From: Asterochloris sp. CNOR1 | Taxonomy: Eukaryota > Chlorophyta > Trebouxiophyceae > Trebouxiales > Trebouxiaceae | DNA length: 64,000 nucleotides | NCBI GenBank assembly: GCA_963969365.1 | Contig: OZ017760.1 | Coordinates: 1 to 64,000, forward strand | Direction of reading: 5' to 3' | Part shown: positions 12,501 to 22,228 of the stretch, in pieces | Layout: every line of letters begins with the position of its first letter | Numbering within the stretch: the stretch's first letter is position 1 | The notes under the pieces: model-generated | What the model was told of the DNA's origin: nothing | The model's database searches: none | What the model saw: the letters and a program-made list of their open reading frames with translations, nothing else | Translations under genes and position numbers: made by a program

Positions 12501-15500
12501 GATGTAGTCTTTGAGTGCCAAAGCCCTTTGAGGTGGCTGCAGGGTGAAGCAATGCATCATTAGACACACAGTCAGAGGCCTCAGCCTTGCTCTACCACCT
12601 GCACACGAGCGCAGGCATGTCACAGGCAGCGTTATTCAATGACAACTGGAACGTCAGAAGCGCTGGTTGGTGCCAGCTGCTGAAGTGACATTTGACTTCT
12701 GAACAGATGCAGAAAAATCTTCCATGTCTGACCTGCAGCTGGCGCGCCAACCTCTCATCCTCAGCGGCCTGCCTGGCACGGCGCTCGACGTCTGCGCTGC
12801 GCCCCTGGCGCCTGCGCTGGTCTTCCTCCAGCTGGAAGGCATTTGCCAGGGCAGCATCAGCCGCTGCCAGGGGGTCTGCAAGTAGCAGCACTGACTGAAG
12901 GGCAGAGCCCTGCAGCTGCAATGTAGTTGCTTTGGCTAAAGGTTTCACTCCGCGCTGATCATCGTGCTGGAAGGCACAGGCCAGGGCAGCCCTGGCAGCG
13001 GCATGGGAGTCTGCAAGCAGCATGCAGCCACTGGTGGGCACAGCTCTGCTACAGCACCGCAGTGAACTTGGCTTGAGCCTGTGCTGTTCCTCCTTCTTAT
13101 GGAAGGCGTGGGCCAGGGCATAGGGTTGCAGGACAGCAAGCGGTTGACATTGACATGATCTGCGTGAAGTGCTTGTGTGGAGGCCGCGCTGTCAGGGGCA
13201 CAGGTAGCACCAGCCGCAGCTTGTGCTCCTAGAGTGTGAGCCACCACAAGCAAACGCAGTGTTGCCAGCGTATAACCAGTCAGGGCAGGCAGACACTGAA
13301 CCTACCCTCGCCCCTTTCGTAAGCCTCTGCCAGGGCCTTGGCATACGCCTCGTCTCGGCTGGTGTCAGGGCGGGCCATGTACCTGGCGTGCAGCTGCTCA
13401 TTGGTCACCGCACTTTGCTGAGCAGCTGCCAGCGCCTGCAGTAGGAAGGGCCTCAGTCAGCCACACTTGCTGGCCCATGGCATGAGATGCAGCAGACTCA
13501 GGGAGTTAGCACCTGCAGCAGACCACTGCACTTGCCAACATGTGGCAAGGGGTGCAGCAGGCCATGGAGAGCCTGCAGCGCAACTGCTCAAAGTCTGTCA
13601 CCCATCACCCAGTGTAGGACAGTGCAAAACATGCAGAGGGGAATGAGGCCATGAAAGGCTGAAGCAGATTCCACCTTAGTGCTGATATTGCCACCTGTGG
13701 CTGTTCACATGCAGGCAGCAAGGTCAAGTCACTTGGCAGGACTGTCAAATCCTGCAAACACACCAGGCCAGCCTGCTGCTGCCATCTGTGGCCGACCCTT
13801 GCAGCTGCCAGCTCTGAACAGCCTCCAGCCAGAACATGTTTGGTGCCCACCCCTCTCGCAAACGAGGTGACATTCCCTATGAAATCATCAGGAGCACACC
13901 TGCTCCTGCCGAGCTCTGGCCGCCCGCAGATCTGCTGCATGCTGCTCCTGTCGACTGCCAGGAGCCAGTCCTGGGCCGGCAGCTGGTGGGGTGAGCTGCT
14001 GCTGAGTGTGACCCTGGGACGGCACATGCTGCTGGGGCAGCTGCTGCTGAGCGTACAGCTGCTGGGGCGGCGGCTGACGCTGAGCATACGGGGGCAGCTG
14101 CTGTTGCTGGGGCGGTGGCTGCTGTTGCGTGTGCCCCTGCTGTGACGGCTGCTGCCCCAGCGGCTGGGCCTGATAGGAGGCTGTGTAGCCTGACCAGTCC
14201 TGCAAAAGTAGGGCCAGGATGCTCAGCTGTGCACTGCACCCCTAGCACTGCAGAAGTTTCCCTGCAGGAAGCACAGCAGAGTGCAACTCAAAGAGTGCAA
14301 ATGCTTCAGCCTTGGCTTGAGGGATGTGCTATTGTAGCCATGCTGTTGGGCAAGGATGCACGGCGCAAAATACACAGGCACACCTGTGCCCAGAAGGCAG
14401 CAGGCTTGGCTCATGTCATTCAGGGAGGGGCCCGTGACAGTGAGGCAAAGCAATGTTCTGGGCCTGCCTGGGTGTCAGGGGCTTGAGGTGGCGGCTGCTG
14501 CACCAAAGTGGCACCAGCAGGCATTGCAGGAGCTGCTGCAGCATCACGAGGCCGGGGCTTTTGCAGCTGCTGGGGAACAGCAGCGCCGCCTGTGCTCTGC
14601 AGGGGCTGCCGTGTGGGTGTGGCATAGCTGATGGCAGGAGCCGGACTCTCCTGCTGCTGCTGGCGCCGTGGGGGAGTGTCATAGGTGGTGGCAGGGGCTG
14701 GGCTGTCCTGCTGGTGCTGCTGCCCTGGGGCCGCAGCATGGGGAGGATTGGCGATAGGGGGAGCGGTGCTCTCCTGCTGCTGCTGCTGCTGGTGCTCCCT
14801 TGGGGCCGCAGCATAGGCCGTGGCAGCAGGTGGCCCACCGATCTCCTGCTGCTGCAGCTGCTGCTGCCGCTGGTGTTGTGTGTCGTAGGCCATGGCGGCG
14901 GTGGAAGCGGCACTCTCTTGCTGCTGCAGCTGCTGGTGCCGCCGGTGGGGTGCGACATAAGCCGCAGCGCCGGGGCCACCTTGTGTGCGTGCCCGGTCGG
15001 TGGCATCATCTGGCAGTGGGGTCCAGGCGAGCGCTGTCTGGCCCGGCCTCTGCTGAGCACCCGGGTGTTGTGCTGCTGGAGGCTGGCCGCTGGACTGGTA
15101 TGTTGCTTCTGGAGGCGGGGCCTGCCTGGGGGGGCCAGATCCTGGAGGCGGGGCCTGCCCCTGCTGCAGGTACGGGGCCTCTGGGGCAAGGGACTGAGCC
15201 TGAATCTGCTGGCAGCTGCGAGCTCCAGGGCGGGGGGTGCGGGCAGCATGACCTTGGCCGTGCGGCGCTCCGTACGGAGCCTCCGGGACCTGCGTATGGG
15301 GAGCGAGGATGGGGACTTCCTGGCTCCCCTTGGGGATGTGCAGAGGAGCGGGCAGCATGCGATTGGGCTGGCTGGTTTGCAGGGTGCTGGACAGCAGGGC
15401 GGTGAGGTTGGGCATTCTATGCTGGGGTGAAGTGCACCTCAGCCTGCCCTTGCTGGTGGACAGTATGGGCTGGCCCCTGGTGGCTGGCCCCAGGGTGCTG

Positions 15501-18500
15501 AGCACGGAGATGCTGCGCATCAGCGTGCCAGACACCCTGCAGCCTGGCATCAAGGGCTGCGCCATGATTTCTCGTGCATGCAACCCTCAGGGTTCTTGGT
15601 GCCAGGAGCCTCAGAGTGGGCGTCACTACAGGCTTGGCTCCCCCGGGCCCCTACAGGCTGAAGGGTGGGCCTGCCATGTGGGTGGTGGGCAGCCTGTCTG
15701 GGCTGCAGCGGCAGCTCGTGACCCTAAGCATGCAAGGTGGCACGCGAGGACTGAACTTGACTTGCCTGGCCGGCCTGCTGCCACTCCTGGATTCTGGCAT
15801 AGTCAGCTGCTCTGTAGGTCGCAAACCCTGGGTGACCCTGGTAAGTTGGACGGCGAGGCTGGGCTGGTGGCGGGTGCTGCCCAGGGAAGCCAGATTGGGC
15901 CTGCTGGTAGGCGGCCTGCAGGTGCAGCTGACTGCGTTGATGATGAACATGGCAGCAGCCTGCATGTGACTGCTGGCTGGTGGTGCCGGGGCTGGCGGCG
16001 AGGCTTACGGTAAGTCACATGCAGATGCTCAACATGCCTGCGCTGAGCACAAGTGGGCCCGGTAGCAAGTAAGCGGCAGTTGCGCCCAAGCTTGCCCTGC
16101 TTCGGCGCACGCGGAGCCAGCTGGGCTTCAGCAAAAGCAGAGGCGTGCTTCCGGTGGTCATGTGGATGGCATACTGCAGCGCAAGCCACCTCCTCTTCCC
16201 GCTGCTGTGGAGCAGCTGAGGTTCCTTTCATGTCGCTGGCCGCACTCAGGGCATGCAGGCAGCTTGACCACATTTGTAGGCATGCAGCCTCAGCACAGAC
16301 ACACCAGACATACAGGGTACATGAACCCAAGAGCAGCACAGCCTCATCTCCCTTTGGCTGCTTGACGTGACTGAGCCAGGGCTGGGCAGACTAGTCCTGC
16401 CTATCCAGCACAGCATTCCTCAGGGACAGCAGCGTTGCACCTGCTGGGGCTCTCGCTGGCTTGGCCAGGAATGGGCGAATTCAATTTGACCCTCCGAAAT
16501 GCAAAATGAGTGCGCAGCATCCCCAACAGAGCCGCCACTGCAGCTGTGGGGCCTCTGGCTGCATGGTCTGGCTGGCCGCAGATGAGCAGGCTCACATGAC
16601 TTCTGCAGCACATGCAACGGGACTGCCCACACCCCACCATGTGCAACCCTGCCTCGCCTGTCGGGTGTGGCCATCACCAACTTTGAGGCACACAGCTATG
16701 GAGGATGACCTAGATGCTTCGCCATCATGAAGATGAGAGTGCCTTTTGTCAATTGCTTATCATATTTGCTGTGTTCAATTCAGGCATTTTGCTGTGAGCG
16801 TCTCAGGCAGCTCCCCAGCACTGTCACACCCTGATTCAGGAGGCAAACCCAGGCCTGCACCTGCTGGACCTCTTGCAGCCTCGCACCCACCTGCCTGGCA
16901 AGGTCGTCCTGCGCAGATGCAAAGTCTCCCTGCCTTCTCTGCGCAGCCTCCTGAGGGTGAATTATGCTTTCAATGGCCACCTCCTGCTCCAGCCACTGCT
17001 GCTGCTGCTCAATAGATCCTGCAGTGCAGGCAAGGAAGACTGCAGCCCCACCTGAGCAGGAGGCTGCCTCCAGCTCCCAAAGGTTGGCAGCTGTGGGGGG
17101 GCTTGCGGCCCAGGGACACACTAAATCTGCCGCGTATGCCCAGCATTCACATCCTGCCAAGGTGCAGTCCACTTTCAGGTCTTAATGCCGGCGCAACCTC
17201 ACCTGCTGCAGAAGCCGCCTCCAGCTTTGCCAGGTTGGCAGCTGTAGGCGGCTGTGGCCCAGGAGATGCTTCACTGGAGGGGGCCCCCACAAGCTCCTCC
17301 TGGCGCCAGTGGCCTGCAGCTGACTGTGCAGCATTGTCTGCTTCCCAGCCGTCATAAGCAGCCGTGTGGGCCATATGCTGAGCAGCTGGCTCACCCCAGC
17401 CGCCACCAGCAGCGGGTGTCTGCTGGGGCTGTCGCTGCGCTGGCTGAGCAGCAGCAAGGGGGGAGGCAGGCTCATCCCAGCCGCTGCCACCGGCAGCAGG
17501 CAGCTGCGCATCCTGCCAACTGCGCTGGACAGCAGACTGGTGGGGCGGCTGAGCGAGCTTGGGGGAGTCCCAGCCGCTGCCATCAGCACCAGCAGCAGCA
17601 GGCACTGCAGGCCGGTGCGGGGCAGCCTGGGCTGCACCAGGAGCACCCTCAAACTCCTCTGCATCCCAGGTGCTCTCTTGCGGTGCAGCGTAAGCTGGCT
17701 GCCCATTCAGCCATTCACTGGTGGCCGGCCTGGCTGCAGCAGGTGCAGGCGGCTCCACTGCACCCCAGTCTTGCTGAGCAGTATGGGCAGGAACCCCTGT
17801 CTGCCAGCCGCCACGGCGGGGAGGCTGACGGGGGGCGGGCGCGTCGTCCTGCTCATACACGGCGCCAGCCGCCAGCCGCTGTTGCTTGCCCCACGCGTGG
17901 GGCTCAGGGGCTGGCAGCGCTGTCTGCTGCTGCCGCTGCTGGGCCGGGGCAGCAGGTGCCTGCCCCGCGAGGTCGCCTGTGTATGGGTCTATTGCAGCTG
18001 CAGCTGGTGGCCACCCAGCGCGAGCAGCAGGTGCTTGCCCAAGGGGGGCACCTGTGTCCCAGCCACTGCCAGCTGCCGCTGCAGCAGCAGGAGGCTCTAA
18101 AATGGTCCAAGCCTCCTGGCCTGGCGTTTGAGCTGGGCTGATGTCATCGTCTGACCACCCACCGCCGTCTCCACCGATGGGCGGCTGTGCAACAGCAGGG
18201 GCAGGCTGATCGTCCCAGCATGAGACTGCTTGTGGTGCAGCCGCAGCCCCTGCAAACTTTGTTGGTTGCGGAGGGCCCTGCAATAAAGGAAGGGTATCAC
18301 AAGTCTGGGCCGGCAGCTCATAGGTCATCATTCCTGGCGCGGTGCTGGTTTGCAGCTGTACAGACATGAAGTGCAGTTGTTGCTTGGGGTGCAATCGAGC
18401 CCAGTGCATTGCAGTGGCAGCATTGAGTGCTTGAACAGGGCAAGCGCCATTTCCAGTCTGCTGCAGCTGCTTGCTCTTGGTGCCTCATGCGCCGTGCAGC

Positions 18501-19907
18501 AGTCCCACTGCAGAGCAACTGAAAATATTGGGGGCGGCGCTTGGTAAACTGCAGCTCATGGTACAAGCACTTTGGGCAGCTTGGAAACTTCAGCTTTCTT
18601 CTGCCCAGCCACAGCATCACCTGTATTGCAGGAAGCGGCTGCCATGCAAGACTTGAGCTGCCGCACTCCGCAGACCTGGTAGGGCAGAGAGAGCGCCGTG
18701 ACACGTACTTGCGTCCAGTAATGCTGGCAAAAGCATGCTGTGCCACATACCTTGCACTCTCCCATCCAATGCTGGTCTCAGCTTAAATGAGCTGCTGCAC
18801 AGGCGCTTAGTTATCCAGCAGCCTGGAGGGTACTCTGCGTCGGACATGCCGGCAACATCTTTCTGTTAGATTCACACAGTTTCACATGTCATCCAGCAGT
18901 CTGCCTCACCTTGTGATTAAACTTGGGAGGTGGGCGGATCCTTTCAGGGGCAGCCAGGGCCCCTGTCTCTGTCACGTTGAAGTCGGTGGCCTTGCGTGCA
19001 GCTTGTACACCTGCAGGAACAGCGCTTCTGTGTCGAAACCAGCCTTCAGGCTGTTGCTGCATCCCAGAGAGAAACTGCCGCCAGAGACTGTGGAGGGCCA
19101 ATCTTCACAGCTGTTGTGGACTCACAGCTGTGAGGAAGCCAGCACCACGTTGTCTTCTTTGTGTGCCAGATTGTTCCTGTGCCAGCTTGGTTACATGCAG
19201 GACATGTTTCCATGTAGGGGCAACACAAGCAGAGCAGGCAGCGCTTGCTTGACTTCTCAGCCCGTGAGGGGCTTAAGCCATGACATGCACGCGAAGCACT
19301 GCAGCCGGCAGCTCACCACCTGACGCTGCCGGAGTGACCAGTGCGCCCCAGCCATCGGTGCTGCCAGCAAACCCGCTGACAGGTGAAACGTCCACGGCCG
19401 CTCCAGCAGCACCCCTGCTCTTGCCACCGGCACCTCTGCAATCATGGACAGACTCTGCGGACTTCAAAGTGAGAATTCAGGCAAATGTCAGTCACACAGC
19501 TTAGCATGAAGCAAAAGTGAAACAAGCTCGGAATTCATGCCAGCTACTTATGCTGACAGGTCACACACCTCCCTCTGCCCACCTGACACTATCACGTTCC
19601 TCAGTGCAAGCAACAACAAGCTGTACTCCATTTGATGGGTTCACCCTCCCTCCTGGGCCTGGCAGGAGCTGTAAGCTGGCTTATTCCCACTACGCAAGAG
19701 TGCCTGCTGATGGCTCGCTCATGCAACAGCAACTGCCACCCAACCTTTAAATCTAGTACCTGCCACCTTGACCTCTGTCGCGGCCGCGGACACGACCTCC
19801 GCCCCTGCCGGTGCGCGCCTGCAGCTGCGCAGCTCGCTGGCCCTGGGACTTGCGCTGCTGACGCTGCCACATGTCCTCTGTTACGGTCACGCGGCTGGTG
19901 TCCACAC
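9591..19907 (-). CDS. Large RGG-, Trp/Gly- and Gln/Pro-rich protein, probable RNA-binding protein
   Basis: Fourteen exons were resolved: 19907-19760, 19435-19317, 19010-18910, 18277-17203, 17018-16891, 15915-15766, 15421-14468, 14199-13900, 13435-13306, 12875-12733, 12461-12354, 11685-11575, 10984-10817 and 9757-9591 (TGA). Every join is in phase except 11685-11575 to 10984, where a small exon is missing. The true start lies upstream of 19907. The order of segments is an RGG box (RGGGRVRGRDRGQGG), an RPPPKFNHK linker, a 358-residue Trp-rich block, Gln-rich helix-like segments, repeated Tyr-Asp/Gln-Gln-Gln units, a charged coiled-coil-like region, VKINLEDFPSIDAAA, and a second RGG box ending GPRGRRRTKFRLMAHD. 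RGG boxes with low-complexity Gln and Trp-Gly segments are typical of RNA-granule and mRNP proteins; that role is inferred from composition, and no named family was recognised. Two introns appear to use GC donors (after 15766 and 14468). Confidence 0.7.
10570..10665 (-). repeat. Decayed copy of the exon at 10984-10817
   Basis: Read on the minus strand, this intronic piece repeats the end of the upstream exon: a Gly/Asn/Asp-rich stretch, the GGCTCTGATG / GGCTGTGATG motif and the same GTGAGCTGCTGG donor sequence. The exon at 10984 joins the last exon at 9757 in phase without it (phase 1 to phase 1), so it is best read as a broken duplicate in the intron. Confidence 0.65.
12945..13135 (-). repeat. 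Two decayed copies of the exon at 12875-12733
   Basis: The exon at 12875 begins PLAAADAALANAFQLEEDQR. Just upstream in the same intron are two diverged copies: one near 12945-13020 (HAAARAALACAFQHDDQR) and one near 13075-13135 (YALAHAFHKKEEQHR), each behind a TGCAG-like acceptor or its remnant. The exon at 13435-13306 joins 12875 directly in phase (GAG G|AC), so the copies are not required. They could also be used as alternative exons, since a readable helix-like protein motif survives in both. Confidence 0.7.
14468..15421 (-). repeat. Gln/Pro-rich exon with six tandem protein repeats
   Basis: Within this 318-codon exon of the RGG/GW gene, roughly bases 14620-14960 encode about six copies of a 17-22 residue unit of the type Tyr-Asp-Thr-x-x-Arg-(x)-Gln-Gln-Gln-Gln-Glu-Ser-(Ala/Pro)n. 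The Gln runs come from CAG trinucleotide tracts, so slippage as well as unequal exchange may have expanded them. Long open frames on the opposite strand here are a consequence of the CAG/CTG periodicity, not genes. Confidence 0.75.
17053..17100 (-). repeat. Decayed copy of the 3' end of the GW exon
   Basis: The end of the exon at 18277-17203 reads TAANLAKLEAASAAG before its GTGAGG donor. About 120 bases downstream in the intron TAANLWELEAASCSG recurs before GTGGGG. The GW exon joins 17018-16891 directly in phase (phase 1), so this second copy is an intronic echo or an alternative 3' end of the exon. Confidence 0.65.
17203..18277 (-). other. Trp/Gly-rich (GW/WG) exon
   Basis: A single exon of 358 codons within the RGG/GW gene. 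It holds about sixteen tryptophans, each set in a short Gly/Ser/Asp/Pro-rich context such as GSGWDTGAP, GGGWSDDD, QDWGAVEPP, GSGWDSPK, GGGWGEPA and YDGWEADN. Spacing is about 15-30 residues, separated by Ala/Gln/Pro linkers. Scattered GW/WG dipeptides in disordered sequence are the hallmark of Argonaute-hook proteins (GW182, NRPE1, SPT5L). Whether that function applies here is an inference; disordered Trp repeats also occur in unrelated scaffold proteins. Confidence 0.75.
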
Positions 19908-22228
19908 CTGCAGGGAACATCATGAACTGTGGTGTGTGCAGCAACTAGAGCACAAGAGGCTCATGTAGATAGGGATCAGGCCTGACAGGGTCAACTGTGG
20001 CTGGTTGAAAGGTCAGAGACAGTCATCCTTGGTGTCTAAGCGGCCGCTGTCCATGCCTGCAAGGAACAAGTGCGTCACCACCACAGCAACCTAGATTTCT
20101 GTGAGGGACAGGACCACAGGCTGCTTTGATGGTGACAAACTTTGGTGCCTGGGCTTGTGAGTGATGGATAGAGCTCAAACAAGGGCTGACAGGCCCCATA
20201 GCAACCCAGCTGCAGCAGGGGACATGCACCGGCCTGCAAACTGGGCCATGCAGATACATGGTGGTGCACCAGCAGTGATGCGACAAAGATGCAGCGAGGG
20301 GCACAGTGCCTCTTTTGCCTGACGCAGCTTCTGGATCGCAGAACAGTTGTCCTTGCTTCTTGGGCACCAAGGCCTGAACAATCTTTACAAATGAAGCCAC
20401 AAGCAGCATCAGTTCTCAGATGTTGCAGAATGGTGACCACAAAGCCCTGACAGCAGTCAATGCAGCCACTAATCGAACAACACATCCATGGCAAGACTGA
20501 TGTGATATGATTTACTGCTGTTCCATGGGAAGGGGCACTGTGCAGCTGACAATATTCGCCACAGGAAAAGCCTGCAATAGCAATTGGCTGCAGAGCTAGA
20601 GCACTCTGCATGTCAGGCCATGGTGCCACAACTACTGCAGACACACATCAACACCCAGGCTGGCATTGCCACCAATGATGAGGGCATCAGCAGCAGAGTT
20701 AGAGTGTAAGGCATCAGGTTTCAATATGTCTGGCCTGCTCTGAGCGAGTGCGTCTTTGGCAGAAGCTGTTACTAATAGCGCCCTTGCTGCACTACTTGAA
20801 CAGCCTGTGCCGAATATGCACTTTTGAGCAGAAACACCAGCTGCTGGCCTGCACATCTTGCACACCAGATATTTGCCCTGCCTCTCGGTCTGCAGCATGA
20901 CTGCCCCGGCCCAGATGGCTTCGCGAATGTGCAGATGTTATGAGAACCACCAGCTATACACGATCACCTCGGCAAAGCAGCCTTGCCGCCTGACATTTGG
21001 CAAAGCAGCGCATCAGACATCATTGACATTGCGTGGGACAGCAGGTGCCCTCTTCCTGCAGTGCGCCGTCTGCTGAAGCTACACAGCCTGAGTTTTGAAG
21101 CCCAGGCAAACTTGCCCTCTGATGGCTGCTCAACAGTGCCAGCAGCGCAACACCTTTCATGTGACCGTGCAGCCATTCACCTGACTTGAGCGTGGCAATG
21201 GCAATACATGGCAAGGGCCAGGATGCCCGCCGGCCAAAGCTTTTTGAGCAGCAGAAACTGGCCCCGGCAGCGTACTGACCACTTAGCAAGCTCAGAACAA
21301 CTGCTGAGGTCTGACATCAGCGTGGCAATATGCAGCAGGAGCCGGGCGGCCTGCTGGCCAACGACTGTTGGGCAGCAGACACTCACCCGGCAGTGTGCTG
21401 ACCGCTTGATCAGCTCAGCATGACTCACAAGCGCTGATAACCATTGCCCAGATCCGGCACTGCATAGTGTGGCAGGGTAGGCTTCCGCGGAATATTGAGA
21501 TGGCAGCCTCACTGTTGTTGATAAGTACAGGGTTCCAACAGAGAAGGCAGAGTGGCAGGGTAGGCTGCCGGTCGAACTGCTTCCTCTGCATCTTCTGCAT
21601 CTTGAAAATGGCAGCGCAAGGCAGGGGGGAGTTCCCAATGGCCAGCACATACTGGACAACACGAGCCGCCCACCTGCGCAAGACATGCTGCCTACAGTGC
21701 ATTTCTGACGAGTCTTGCCAGTTGTGCAGATCTGTTGTACAGCATCTTTGCCAGCTTAGATGCTCACACCACAAGGTTGTGTGTGCAGTCCACAACTCAC
21801 CAAGCCTGGCATCCCGATGCCTGGCATCCCATGCACAGGCCATGTATATGTACACACACGTATACGCCCTACAGGCAAGCTTGCAGCCATCAACCTGACG
21901 GCCCTTGCTGCGCCCACCTCAGCTGGCGGCTTCTGCTCAAGACTCCCAATCCTGATGTTCCCACTGCCATGCAGCAGGCTGAAGATCCCACCAACCATGC
22001 AGCAGGGAAGCCCCATACGGCGGACTGCCTCCTCTATAGCCAATAAGAGCCCTCCTCTTTGCATGGCCATCATGCATGGACTTCCCCAGGCCACACAGCT
22101 GGCAGCGCAGCCTTCACTGTTGACGCCTCTCCACCCACCTGCCCAGTGCCATGCAGCAAGCCCATGCCTCCCACCTACCTGCCCTAAAAATTTCAAAGGC
22201 CATGCAGCAGGCCCAGGGTCAATCCCAC
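19908..22228. other. Region between the XRN and RGG/GW genes, content uncertain
   Basis: This must hold the last exon(s) and 3' UTR of the exoribonuclease and the 5' end and promoter of the RGG/GW gene. A piece at 20026-20063 resembles the start of the exon at 19907 (minus strand GMDSGRLDTKDD against GVDTSRVTVTED) and looks like another exon echo. Around 21205-21430 a segment of about 115 bases beginning TGGCAATA is duplicated with heavy decay, and GTGGCAGGGTAGGCT recurs at about 21470 and 21550. A minus-strand segment at about 21560-21700 (RRWAARVVQYVLAIGNSPLP) could be coding but has no proven junctions. Confidence 0.4.

Noticed and set aside
14453-15430. Long plus-strand open frame (325 codons) opposite the Gln-rich exon
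   Set aside because: It is Leu/Arg/Gly-rich, the antisense of CAG repeats. The minus strand is supported by in-phase splice joins on both sides.
17254-18141. Plus-strand open frames of 244-295 codons opposite the GW exon
   Set aside because: Composition is that of antisense low-complexity sequence. The minus-strand exon keeps phase with its neighbours and has regular tryptophan spacing.
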